DNA of 64,000 bases, taken from ZC4RG30 sp049841155. Its GTDB lineage: Bacteria > Pseudomonadota > Gammaproteobacteria > Steroidobacterales > Steroidobacteraceae. The notes under the pieces are model-generated. The model was not told the DNA's origin and made no database searches. It was given only the letters and a program-made list of their open reading frames with translations. Position 1 is the stretch's first letter; every line of letters starts with the position of its first letter. The stretch is from assembly GCA_049841155.1 (NCBI GenBank), contig JASGHI010000004.1, positions 1-64,000 on the forward strand, read 5' to 3'. Of this stretch, positions 25,505 through 34,020 are shown in pieces. The translations under genes were made by a program, and so were the position numbers.

Positions 25505-26746
25505 TCAGGGAGTGCGCACCTGATCCGCGACGTGCACCGGCGCGATGGCGCTGACCACGAGGCCGTAGCTCATCTGGTCATAGGTCTTGAACACCAGCAG
25601 CGTGCCGGCGCGCTCATCCGGCAGCTTGACCTTCTTGCCCGCGCACCAGGAGAAGGTGCTCTTGTGGCAGGACGCGTCCGGCACCACCTCGCCGCGCTGG
25701 TCGATGGCGAGCACATGGCCCACCTCCAGCCCGTGGCGCAGGCCGCGGTTCACGGCGACCACCTGGTACTGGCCGATCAGCTGAACGCCATCGACCACCG
25801 CCATGATCTGGCCGTTCACGTTCGCCGGCGCTGCGTGCGGAGTGATGCCGCTGGCCGACTGCAGTTCTTCGGCGAACAGCAGGTCGCCGGCCACGGTTTC
25901 ACGCGCCGAGCTGACGAGCCTGGCCTTGCTGATGTTCTCGGGCCGGTCCACCTGGGCCGAAGCGGCGTACACGCCCATGTAGCCCAGCACCTTGCCGTTT
26001 TCCGGATCCTTGAGCGGCTCGCCGACGCGCACCACGTTGAAGCGGCCGGCGCCGGCATCCGCCAGCCCCTTGACGTAGATGTCCTGGCCGGCGCCTGCCA
26101 CCACGTGCTGGTCGCGCATGGCGACCACGTGCGGCGCGCTCTTGATGTCTTCCTGGGACACGATGCTGGGGCGGCCCAGGAAGGCCGCGATCGCCTCGTA
26201 GGGAATGGTCGCGATGGGGCCGTCGATCGGCGCGCTGCGCACCAGCGGCGAGACACGCAGGGCATCGCCGCGCACCAGGCGCAGTTGCGGCTGCCCATTG
26301 GCGCCGTAGGCCAGCGTGAGCTGGTCGCCGGGATAGATGAGGTGGGGATTGCGGACGCCGGGGTTGACCTGCCAGATCTCCGGCCACAGCCAGGGATCGC
26401 GCAGGAACATCGCGGCGATGGCCCACAGGGTGTCACCGCGCTTGACCGTGTAGCTCTTCGGCGCGTTGCTGTTGAAGGTCACGTCCGCGGTGGCGGCAGT
26501 CTGCGTATCGGCGGCGCCGCTGGCCTCCCGGGCCAGCGCTGCCTCGATGGCGGACTCGGGGCCGGCCTCGGCGGGCGGAGCCGTGCGGGCCACCGGCGCA
26601 GCCTGGGGGGCCGGCTCCGGCGCACGGCTGCCCAGCGCATGGCAGCCGCTGCCCAGCGCCAGCACAGCAAGCCCCAGGGTCATGCGGACCGCAACGCCCG
26701 GGGTCCGCACCGCGGCCAGACGTGCAACATGTTGATTCAGAACCAT
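25505..26746 (-). CDS. LysM peptidoglycan-binding protein
   Basis: A 413-aa envelope protein. After a hydrophobic signal segment (about 20-34) there is Cys35 in a GSGC context, an imperfect lipobox, then an Ala/Pro-rich linker and a LysM domain at 99-145 (YTVKRGDTLWAI ... IYPGDQLTL). The remaining 260 residues resemble the conserved tail of the LysM proteins found opposite def in many gammaproteobacteria. ATG 26746 has AAGGAG seven bases upstream, which decides it over an in-frame ATG at 26803. It is divergent from def. Confidence 0.88.
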   Translation of the reverse strand: MVLNQHVARLAAVRTPGVAVRMTLGLAVLALGSGCHALGSRAPEPAPQAAPVARTAPPAEAGPESAIEAALAREASGAADTQTAATADVTFNSNAPKSYTVKRGDTLWAIAAMFLRDPWLWPEIWQVNPGVRNPHLIYPGDQLTLAYGANGQPQLRLVRGDALRVSPLVRSAPIDGPIATIPYEAIAAFLGRPSIVSQEDIKSAPHVVAMRDQHVVAGAGQDIYVKGLADAGAGRFNVVRVGEPLKDPENGKVLGYMGVYAASAQVDRPENISKARLVSSARETVAGDLLFAEELQSASGITPHAAPANVNGQIMAVVDGVQLIGQYQVVAVNRGLRHGLEVGHVLAIDQRGEVVPDASCHKSTFSWCAGKKVKLPDERAGTLLVFKTYDQMSYGLVVSAIAPVHVADQVRTP

Positions 26747-26962
26747 TCTGCGCTCCTTGAGACGCCCCTCGGCCGCCTGCCGCCGGCAAGTTCTGCCAGG
26801 CATGGGCCGACGCCGCCCTGCGCTGTTATAAACTCTGCCCGATCCCCGCGCTAAACCGCGACTTCCGGTTTGTGCGCTCCATCACGGCCGCCGTTGAACA
26901 TTCCGAGGCCGGGCCTCACGTTAGGCGCAACATTAGCAGCAATTTGGGAACCTTAAGACATC
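26747..26962. promoter_or_regulatory. Divergent intergenic region, LysM gene / def
   Basis: At 216 nt this is the longest gap in the window. It must contain promoters for both directions. A TTATAAAC stretch near 26825 could be a -10-like element, but no paired -35 element is convincing. The right part before def includes a TTAGGCGCAACATTAGCAGC stretch less G+C-rich than its surroundings. No other gene, RNA or clear operator is seen. Confidence 0.35.
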
Positions 26963-27505
26963 ATGGCACGGCTTGCGATCCTCGAGTATCCGGACCCGCG
27001 ACTGCGCACCCGCGCGGTGCCGGTGGCCACGTTCGATGCGGCCCTCAAGCAGCGCGTTGCGGACATGTTCGAGACCATGTACGAGGCGCCGGGCATAGGC
27101 CTTGCCGCGTCCCAGGTCGACTGGCACGAGCGCGTCATCGTCATCGACATCAGCGATGACCGCAGCCGGCCCGAGGTATTCATCAACCCGGAGATCCTCG
27201 CGCGCGAAGGGCGAGTGGCGGGCGAGGAGGGCTGTCTTTCCGTGCCCGGCATCTTCGATGACGTGGTGCGCGCCGCAAGCGTGCAGGTGCGCTACCAGGA
27301 TGTGGAGGGCAATGTCCGCGAGCGCGCCCTGGACGGCATGCTGGCCGTGTGCCTGCAGCACGAGATGGACCATCTCGAGGGCAAGCTGTTCGTGGACTAT
27401 CTCTCCGAGCTCAAGCGCCAGCGCATCCGCAAGAAGCTCGAAAAGGGCCGCCGCGAGCGCAGCGACCCCACGCTGCCGGAACATGCCGCAGCGCCGCGGC
27501 TGTAA
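26963..27505 (+). CDS. def: Peptide deformylase
   Basis: A 180-aa metalloenzyme that removes the formyl group from nascent N-termini. All three family motifs are intact: GIGLAAS (44-50), EEGCLSVPG with metal ligand Cys91, and QHEMDH with His133, catalytic Glu134 and His137. Start and length are typical. It is followed by fmt and rsmB, so it heads the classic def-fmt-rsmB operon. Confidence 0.97.
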   Translation: MARLAILEYPDPRLRTRAVPVATFDAALKQRVADMFETMYEAPGIGLAASQVDWHERVIVIDISDDRSRPEVFINPEILAREGRVAGEEGCLSVPGIFDDVVRAASVQVRYQDVEGNVRERALDGMLAVCLQHEMDHLEGKLFVDYLSELKRQRIRKKLEKGRRERSDPTLPEHAAAPRL

Positions 27506-27550
27506 GGCCGGCATTTTCCCCGGCCGGCAGCGGCAGCGTTCGGGCAGAGG

Positions 27551-28507
27551 ATGACAGCCTTGCGAGTGGTCTTTGCGGGAACACCCGTCTTCGCGGTGCC
27601 GCCACTGGCGGCGCTCTTGGGCCGCCACGAGGTGGTGGGCGTGCTCACGCAGCCGGACCGGCCCGCGGGCCGTGGCCGCGAGCTGCGGGCGAGCCCGGTG
27701 AAGGAGGCGGCGCTGGCCGCAGGCCTCGCCGTGCTGCAGCCGCGGAGTCTGCGCAATGATCCGGCTGCCATCGACGCCCTGCGCGCCTGGCAGCCGGACA
27801 TCATGGTCGTCGTGGCCTACGGGCTGATCCTGCCGCCGGCCGTGCTCGAGCTGCCGCGGCTGGGATGCCTGAACATCCATGCCTCGCTGCTGCCGCGATG
27901 GCGCGGTGCGGCGCCCATCCAGCGCGCCATCCTCGCCGGCGATGCCGAAAGCGGCGTCACCATCATGCAGATGGATGCCGGCCTCGACACCGGCGCGATG
28001 CTGCTGCGCGAAGCCGTTCCCATCGGCGCGCAGACCACGGCCGGTGAATTGCACGATGCGCTGGCCGCACTGGGCGCGCGCCTCATCGTCGAGGCGCTGG
28101 CCGATTGCGCCGCAGGCCGCACGCGGCCCGAGCCGCAGCCCGCCGAAGGAGTCAGCTACGCCGCCAAGCTTGCCAAGTCCGAGGCGCAGATCGACTGGAT
28201 GCAGCCGGCCGCGCACATCGACCGGCAGATCCGCGCCTTCAATCCCTGGCCGGTGGCCGAGACCCATGCCGGCGGCGAAGTGCTCAAGCTGTTGCGCAGC
28301 CGTCTGCCGCGCGAGCCCCGCCCGGCGGCCGGCATGCCTCCCGGCACGGTGCTGGGGCTGGAAGGCGATGCGCTCGAAATCGCCTGTGGCGATGGGGAGC
28401 GGCTGCAGGTGCTCACGCTGCAGCGTCCCGGCCGGCGCGCGGTGGGTGCGCGCGACTATTTCAACGCCAGCACCGCGGGCGGCGGCGCTGCACCGGTGTG
28501 GGGATGA
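27551..28507 (+). CDS. fmt: Methionyl-tRNA formyltransferase
   Basis: A 318-aa enzyme that formylates initiator Met-tRNA using 10-formyl-tetrahydrofolate. The catalytic residues Asn108, His110 (CLNIHASLLPRWRGAAP) and Asp146 fall at the same numbers as in E. coli. The C-terminal OB-like domain begins near residue 205. Its stop overlaps the rsmB start (ATGA). Confidence 0.97.
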   Translation: MTALRVVFAGTPVFAVPPLAALLGRHEVVGVLTQPDRPAGRGRELRASPVKEAALAAGLAVLQPRSLRNDPAAIDALRAWQPDIMVVVAYGLILPPAVLELPRLGCLNIHASLLPRWRGAAPIQRAILAGDAESGVTIMQMDAGLDTGAMLLREAVPIGAQTTAGELHDALAALGARLIVEALADCAAGRTRPEPQPAEGVSYAAKLAKSEAQIDWMQPAAHIDRQIRAFNPWPVAETHAGGEVLKLLRSRLPREPRPAAGMPPGTVLGLEGDALEIACGDGERLQVLTLQRPGRRAVGARDYFNASTAGGGAAPVWG

Positions 28508-29829
28508 AGGCCTCCGCGCCTGCCGCGAAAGCCGGGACACCGGCCCCCGGTGCCGTGGCACTGGCGCAGGCGGCGCAGGCGGTACACGCCGTGCGCTTCG
28601 ATGGCGTCACCGCCGAAGAAGCGCTGACACGTCTGGGCGGCGATGCCACGGACCTGGCCGCCACGCGCGCCATCCTCAGTGGCAGCCTGCGCTGGTATCT
28701 GCGCCTCGCGCCGCTGGCCGACACGCTGCTGCGTCCCGGGCAGCTGCTGGCGCCGCCGCTGCACTCGCTGCTGGTCACGGCATTGCATCAGCTGGAATAT
28801 TCGCGCGCGCCGGCGCCGGTGGTCGTCAACATCGCGGTCGACGCTGCGCGTGTGTTGAACCGGAGCGTGGCCGCGGGCCTGGTCAATGCACTGCTGCGGC
28901 GTTTTCTCGCTGCGCGCGAGGAACTGTGTGCACGCGTTGCGCGCAGCGATGCGGCGGAGCTGGCGCATCCGCGCTGGCTGCTGCGCGAGATCCGCTCCGT
29001 GGCCGGCGCGGCGGCGGATGCCGTGATCGCCGCGGACAACGAGGCACCACCCATGAGCCTGCGCGTGAACCTCGCGCGCGGCACCCGCGCGGATTTCCTG
29101 GCGCGCTGCGCCGCGGCCGGCATCGGCGCACAGCCGGGCCTGGTGCCCACTGCCGTGGTGCTCGACGAGGCCGTGGACGTCAGGCTGTTGCCCGGATTCG
29201 CGCACGGGGAGGTGAGCGTGCAGGATGCGGGCGCACAGCACGCGGCGGTGCTGCTCGATGCCCGGCCCGGTGAGCGCGTACTCGATGCCTGCGCCGCGCC
29301 GGGCGGCAAGGCCGGCCATATCCTCGAGCGCACGCCGGAGGCCGATCTCGTGGCGCTGGACGTGGCGCCGGCGCGCCTGGCGCGCGTGCAGGAGAATCTC
29401 GATCGTCTTGGCGTCACGGCCGAGCTCGTGGCAGCGGATCTGGCCGCGGAGGGCTGGTGGGACGGCCGCCCCTTCGACCGCGTCCTGCTCGATGCACCCT
29501 GCTCGGCCACGGGAGTGATCCGCCGTCATCCGGACATCAAGCTGCTGCGCCGGGCCAGCGACATCACCGGTTTCGCCACCACCCAGCAACGGCTGCTGCA
29601 GCGCTGCGCGCAGCTGCTGGCTCCCGGGGGAAGGCTGGTCTACGCCACCTGTTCGATCCTTGCGGCGGAGAACGAAGCCGTGGTCGAGCACTTTCTCGCT
29701 GCCCACCCGGACTGGTCGCGCGCCGCGGCGGATCTGCGCCTGCTGCCCGCGCCGCGCGCGGCCGGTGCCGCGGCGGTCACCGATGGCTTCTATTATGCTT
29801 GTCTGACACGAGGGGTCAGGGGACCGTAG
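28504..29829 (+). CDS. rsmB: 16S rRNA (cytosine967-C5)-methyltransferase
   Basis: A 441-aa methyltransferase. An N-terminal NusB-like helical domain (about 20-155) precedes the RsmB/NOP2 catalytic domain with the AdoMet loop DACAAPGGK, nucleophile-region Cys333 in DAPCSATG and Cys383 in YATCS. ATG 28504 overlaps the fmt stop and gives the normal length. It is third in the def operon; the DUF4390 gene follows after 19 nt. Confidence 0.95.
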   Translation: MKASAPAAKAGTPAPGAVALAQAAQAVHAVRFDGVTAEEALTRLGGDATDLAATRAILSGSLRWYLRLAPLADTLLRPGQLLAPPLHSLLVTALHQLEYSRAPAPVVVNIAVDAARVLNRSVAAGLVNALLRRFLAAREELCARVARSDAAELAHPRWLLREIRSVAGAAADAVIAADNEAPPMSLRVNLARGTRADFLARCAAAGIGAQPGLVPTAVVLDEAVDVRLLPGFAHGEVSVQDAGAQHAAVLLDARPGERVLDACAAPGGKAGHILERTPEADLVALDVAPARLARVQENLDRLGVTAELVAADLAAEGWWDGRPFDRVLLDAPCSATGVIRRHPDIKLLRRASDITGFATTQQRLLQRCAQLLAPGGRLVYATCSILAAENEAVVEHFLAAHPDWSRAAADLRLLPAPRAAGAAAVTDGFYYACLTRGVRGP

Positions 29830-29848
29830 AGGAACCCGGCAGGTAATC

Positions 29849-30439
29849 ATGAACGCAGTGCAGCGCCGGGCCGCAGGCCCGGTGCGGACCATCTTGCTCG
29901 TCGGCCTCGCGCTGCTGTGCAGCGTGGGCCTGGCTGCATCCGCCGCTCCGGGCCGCATCGAGGTGCGTTCGGCCTACGTCACCGTGCAGGGCGGCGTGTT
30001 CCTGCTCAATGCCTTCACCGTCTATCCGCTGGATGCCGACATCCGCTCGGCCCTGGACGATGGCCTCACCATCCAGTTCGAACTGCAGGCCTTGGTCAAG
30101 CGCGAGCGGCGCTTGTGGTTCGACGCCGGCATCATCAACGTGACGTTGCGCCGCGAGCTGTCCTGGCATGCCGTGAGCGAGCGCTACGTGTTGCGCGACC
30201 CGGTGCTCGGCGGGCAGCAGGTGTTCGCCGCTCTGGACCAGGCGCTGGCCGCGGTCGGCAGCGTCACCGACTGGCCAGTGGTGGTCGAGCCGCAGCTCGA
30301 GCCCGACGGCGTCTACGAGATCAGCGTGCGCGCCGGCGTGCGCCGCGGACGGCTCCCCGATGCATTGCGCGCCATCATCTTCTGGTCCGACAGCTGGAAC
30401 CGCAGCAGCGAATGGTATTCATGGACCCTGCCGCGCTGA
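29849..30439 (+). CDS. DUF4390 family exported protein
   Basis: A 196-aa protein with an N-terminal signal or anchor segment (about 10-32) and a beta-rich remainder. It is regularly found between rsmB and the NtrY-like kinase in this group of bacteria, which supports the DUF4390 assignment. The function is unknown. Its last 19 nt overlap the kinase start, so the products are probably made together, perhaps as a periplasmic accessory to the sensor (inference). Confidence 0.82.
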   Translation: MNAVQRRAAGPVRTILLVGLALLCSVGLAASAAPGRIEVRSAYVTVQGGVFLLNAFTVYPLDADIRSALDDGLTIQFELQALVKRERRLWFDAGIINVTLRRELSWHAVSERYVLRDPVLGGQQVFAALDQALAAVGSVTDWPVVVEPQLEPDGVYEISVRAGVRRGRLPDALRAIIFWSDSWNRSSEWYSWTLPR

Positions 30440-32628
30440 AGCCCGTGGCGCGCAAGCGCTGGCGCAGCTACGGTTTCGTGCTGCTGGCGGCGCTCACCTG
30501 CCTGTCGGTGCTGCTGCTGCTGGCGCGCAGCGTGGAGAACGCCTCGCAGTTCAGCCGCTGGCAGCCGTGGATACTGCTGGTGAACCTCATCGGCGTGGTG
30601 GTGCTCGCGGTGATGCTCACGCGCAAGATCTGGCAGCTGGTGCGCGACTACCGCGACCATGTGCCCGGCTCGCGGCTCACGGCGCGCACCGTGACGATAT
30701 TCGGTTCGCTGGTCATCGTGCCGCTGCTCGTGGTGTACCTGTTCTCGCTGGGCTTTCTCAACCGCGGCATCGACAGCTGGTTCCGCCTCGAGGTGAAGCA
30801 GGGCCTGGGCGATGCGCTGGTGCTGTCGCGTTCCGCGCTCGACCTGCGCATGCGCGAGCAGGGCCGGCGCACCGAGGAGTTCGCGCGTTCGCTGGTCAAC
30901 GTTCCAGCCGCCGGCCTGCCGGAGGCGCTGGAGCAGGAGCGCCGCGGCACCGGCGCCGTGGAGATGCTGGTGTTCGGCCAGAACGGCCAGGCGCTGGCCG
31001 CCAGCAGCGAGGCCCGTGACCTGCTGCTCGACGTGCGGCTGCCGCCGGAACTGCTGCTGCAGGTGCGCGACAACCGGCCGTTCGCCAGCCTGGAGCCGCT
31101 GGATGACGGCGGCTATGTCATTTCCACCGCGGCGCCCATTCCCGACAGCACCATCGGTTCGCGGCGGCGCTTCGTGCTCGCCCGCTACGGCCTGCCGCAG
31201 CAGCTGGCGGCGCTCACCGACGCCGTGCAGCGCTCCTATTCGCAGTACGGCGAGCTTGCGACGCTGCGCGAGCCCCTCAAGTACAGCTTCCGCCTCACCC
31301 TGACCCTGGTGCTGCTGCTGGCGATGCTGTCGGCCATCTATCTCGCCATCCAGTCCGCGCAGCGGCTCACCCGGCCGGTGCAGGACCTCATGCAGGGCAC
31401 GCGCGCGGTGGGCAAGGGCGATTTCGGCACGCGGCTGCCGCTGTCCTCGCGCGACGAGATGGGCTTCCTGGTGCAGTCGTTCAACGAGATGACCAAGCGC
31501 CTGCGGCGCGCCAGCGACGAGGCCACGCGCAGCCATGCGCTGGTGGAGCAGGAGCGCGAGCGGCTGTCGGTGATCCTCGCGGGGCTGTCCAACGGCGTGC
31601 TGGTCATCGACACCCAGCGCCGGCTGCGCATCGCCAATGCCGCAGCGGATGCCATCCTCGGGGCCGAGCTCACCGCGCTCACCGGACAGCTGCTGGACCA
31701 GTTCCCGGACGGCTCGCCGCGCCTCACCCAGTTTGCGCGGCTGCTGGAGGCACAGTTGCACACGTCGGGCGGCTCCTGGCAGGCCGAGATGCCGCTGCCC
31801 CCCGACCGCGTGCTGCGCTGTGCCTGTGCGCCGCTGGCCAAGGCGGCGGGCGAACCCGGCTACGTGATCGTCTTCGACGACATCACCAACCTGCTGCATG
31901 CGCAGCGCGACGCGGCCTGGGGCGAGGTGGCGCGGCGCCTGGCGCACGAGATCAAGAACCCGCTGACGCCCATCCAGCTGGCGGCCGAAAGGCTGCGCCG
32001 CCGCCTGTACGACCGCCTCGGAGCCGCCGATGCGGACCTGCTCGAGCGGGCGACCCACACCATCGTGCAGCAGGTCGAGGCCCTCAAGGGCATGGTCAAC
32101 GCCTTCAGCGAATACGCCCGCGCCCCGGAACTGAAGCTCGGCTGGGTGGATCTCAATGGCCTCGTCAATGAGGTCGTGGAGTTGTATCGTGCACAGGAGT
32201 CCGGGGTGACACTGCGCATAGACGCTGACCCGGGGCTGCAGCGCATGCAAGCCGACCGCGGCCGCCTGCGACAGGTGCTCAACAACCTGATCGCCAACGG
32301 CCTGGAAGCGGTGGATGGCGTGACCGGAGGCTGGGTGGCCGTCGCCACGCGCCGCGAGTCGCGTCCACAGGGCGACGTGGTCGTGGTCACGGTGAGTGAC
32401 AACGGGCACGGGTTTCAGAAGGAGATGCTGGCAAGGGTTTTCGATCCTTACGTGACCAGCAAATCGAGGGGAACAGGTCTGGGTCTGGCCATCGTCAAGA
32501 GAATCGCCGAAGAACATGGCGGCAGCGTGGAGGCGGACAACAGCCCGGGCGGCGGTGCGTTCGTGCGCATCATGCTGCCGCTGGCTGCCCGCGGAAGTGC
32601 CGCACAGCTCCAGAGGGATATCGCATGA
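30421..32628 (+). CDS. ntrY: NtrY-like sensor histidine kinase
   Basis: A 735-aa membrane kinase. Three or four N-terminal helices (including about 17-36, 45-65 and 83-105) enclose a periplasmic or membrane-proximal sensor region, with a further helix near 290-312. Then come HAMP (about 315-365), PAS (375-485), the phospho-acceptor His509 in LAHEIKNPLTP, and an ATPase domain with LNNLIANGLEAV and a SRGTGLGLAI G-box. It is an NtrY family member by architecture; its signal (nitrogen, redox or envelope) is not readable from sequence. It overlaps both neighbours. Confidence 0.9.
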   Translation: MDPAALKPVARKRWRSYGFVLLAALTCLSVLLLLARSVENASQFSRWQPWILLVNLIGVVVLAVMLTRKIWQLVRDYRDHVPGSRLTARTVTIFGSLVIVPLLVVYLFSLGFLNRGIDSWFRLEVKQGLGDALVLSRSALDLRMREQGRRTEEFARSLVNVPAAGLPEALEQERRGTGAVEMLVFGQNGQALAASSEARDLLLDVRLPPELLLQVRDNRPFASLEPLDDGGYVISTAAPIPDSTIGSRRRFVLARYGLPQQLAALTDAVQRSYSQYGELATLREPLKYSFRLTLTLVLLLAMLSAIYLAIQSAQRLTRPVQDLMQGTRAVGKGDFGTRLPLSSRDEMGFLVQSFNEMTKRLRRASDEATRSHALVEQERERLSVILAGLSNGVLVIDTQRRLRIANAAADAILGAELTALTGQLLDQFPDGSPRLTQFARLLEAQLHTSGGSWQAEMPLPPDRVLRCACAPLAKAAGEPGYVIVFDDITNLLHAQRDAAWGEVARRLAHEIKNPLTPIQLAAERLRRRLYDRLGAADADLLERATHTIVQQVEALKGMVNAFSEYARAPELKLGWVDLNGLVNEVVELYRAQESGVTLRIDADPGLQRMQADRGRLRQVLNNLIANGLEAVDGVTGGWVAVATRRESRPQGDVVVVTVSDNGHGFQKEMLARVFDPYVTSKSRGTGLGLAIVKRIAEEHGGSVEADNSPGGGAFVRIMLPLAARGSAAQLQRDIA

Positions 32629-33986
32629 GTGCAGGCAAGATCCTCGTCGTCGACGACGAGGCCGACATCCGGGTTCTGCTCAAGGAAATCCTCTCCGAGG
32701 AGGGCTACGAGGTGGATGTGGCGGCCGATGCCGGCCAGGCCCGCGCCTCGCGCGCCCGCGCCACGCCTGACCTCGTGCTGCTGGACATCTGGATGCCCGA
32801 CACCGACGGCATCACGCTGCTGCGCGAATGGTCCAATGTGGCCTCCGAAGACTGCCCCGTGGTCATGATGTCGGGTCATGGCACGGTCGAGACCGCCGTG
32901 GAGGCCACCCGCCTGGGCGCATTCGATTTCGTCGAGAAGCCGCTGTCGCTGGCGAAACTGCTGCGCACCGTGGAGCGCGCCATGGATGCGGGCAAGCGCC
33001 GCCGCCTCGTGGGCCGCACGCAGGTGGCGCCGCTGCTGGCCACCTTCGGCAAGAGCCGCGTGGTGCAGCAGCTGCGCACCGAGCTCACGCATATTGCGCC
33101 GCTCACCGCGCCGCTGCTGCTGGTGGGCGAACCGGGCAGCGGCCGCGAAGCGCTGGCGCGGTTCACGCACGAGAGCGGTCCGCAAGCCACACGCCCCTTC
33201 GTCACGCTGGTGGCAAGCGCAGTGGCGGATGAAAACGCCGAGCGCTATCTGTGCGGCGTCGAGGACGGCGTCGACGTCCCGGGCCTCTTCGACCAGGCCC
33301 AGGGCGGCACGCTCTTCATCCAGGAGATCGAGGACCTGTCGCCGGTGGCGCAGCGCGTGCTGTTGGGCGCCATCGAGACCGGCGTGTGGCAGCGCGTGGG
33401 CAATCCGCGCCCGCTGTCCTTCAACACGCGCATCATCGCCACCACGCAGCCCGGTGTGGAGGACCGCACCGGCGGACGGGTGCTGCGCCGCGACCTGCTC
33501 GCGCATCTGTCGGCGTTGCGGCTGCGGGTGCCGCCGCTGCGCGAATATGCCGAAGACGTGCCCGAGCTGCTGCGCTTCTACGTCGACCGCCTGGTCGATG
33601 CCGAGCAGCTGCCGTTCCGCCGTTTCTCGGTGGCGGCGCAGAACCGCCTGCGCAACTATCCCTGGCCCGACAACCTGCGCGAGCTGCGCAACCTGGTGCG
33701 CCGCATGCTCATCAAGGGCGGCAGCGAGGAGATCCGCCTCGAGGAGATCGAGAGCGAGCTGGTGGCGAGCGCGCCCGCCGGAGAGCCGCTGGTCAAGCAG
33801 GATCTGCTCGCCCTGCCGCTGCGCGAGGCGCGCGAGCAGTTCGAGCGCGCCTACCTGCAGCAGCAGCTGCTGCTGTGCAATGGCAAGGTGGGCCAGCTCG
33901 CCAAGCGCGTCGGCATAGAGCGCACGCACCTGTACCGCAAGCTGCGTTCACTCGGGGTCGATTTCAGGCATGTGACCGACGAGTAG
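32625..33986 (+). CDS. ntrX: NtrX-like response regulator with degenerate AAA+ domain
   Basis: A 453-aa regulator coupled to the kinase by ATGA. The receiver (1-120) is intact, with phospho-acceptor Asp54 and Lys104 in FVEKPLS. The central AAA+ domain is eroded. Walker A reads GEPGSGRE with Arg174 in place of Lys, Walker B has Gln233 (TLFIQEI) in place of Asp, and the sigma-54-contact GAFTGA loop is absent between about 195 and 225. A Fis-type helix-turn-helix lies at 415-445 (IERTHLYRKL). It probably binds DNA in a phosphorylation-dependent manner without acting as a sigma-54 activator. Confidence 0.88.
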   Translation: MSAGKILVVDDEADIRVLLKEILSEEGYEVDVAADAGQARASRARATPDLVLLDIWMPDTDGITLLREWSNVASEDCPVVMMSGHGTVETAVEATRLGAFDFVEKPLSLAKLLRTVERAMDAGKRRRLVGRTQVAPLLATFGKSRVVQQLRTELTHIAPLTAPLLLVGEPGSGREALARFTHESGPQATRPFVTLVASAVADENAERYLCGVEDGVDVPGLFDQAQGGTLFIQEIEDLSPVAQRVLLGAIETGVWQRVGNPRPLSFNTRIIATTQPGVEDRTGGRVLRRDLLAHLSALRLRVPPLREYAEDVPELLRFYVDRLVDAEQLPFRRFSVAAQNRLRNYPWPDNLRELRNLVRRMLIKGGSEEIRLEEIESELVASAPAGEPLVKQDLLALPLREAREQFERAYLQQQLLLCNGKVGQLAKRVGIERTHLYRKLRSLGVDFRHVTDE

Positions 33987-34020
33987 ACAAAGCAACGGTT
34001 CCAGGGAGAAAACAAGAACA

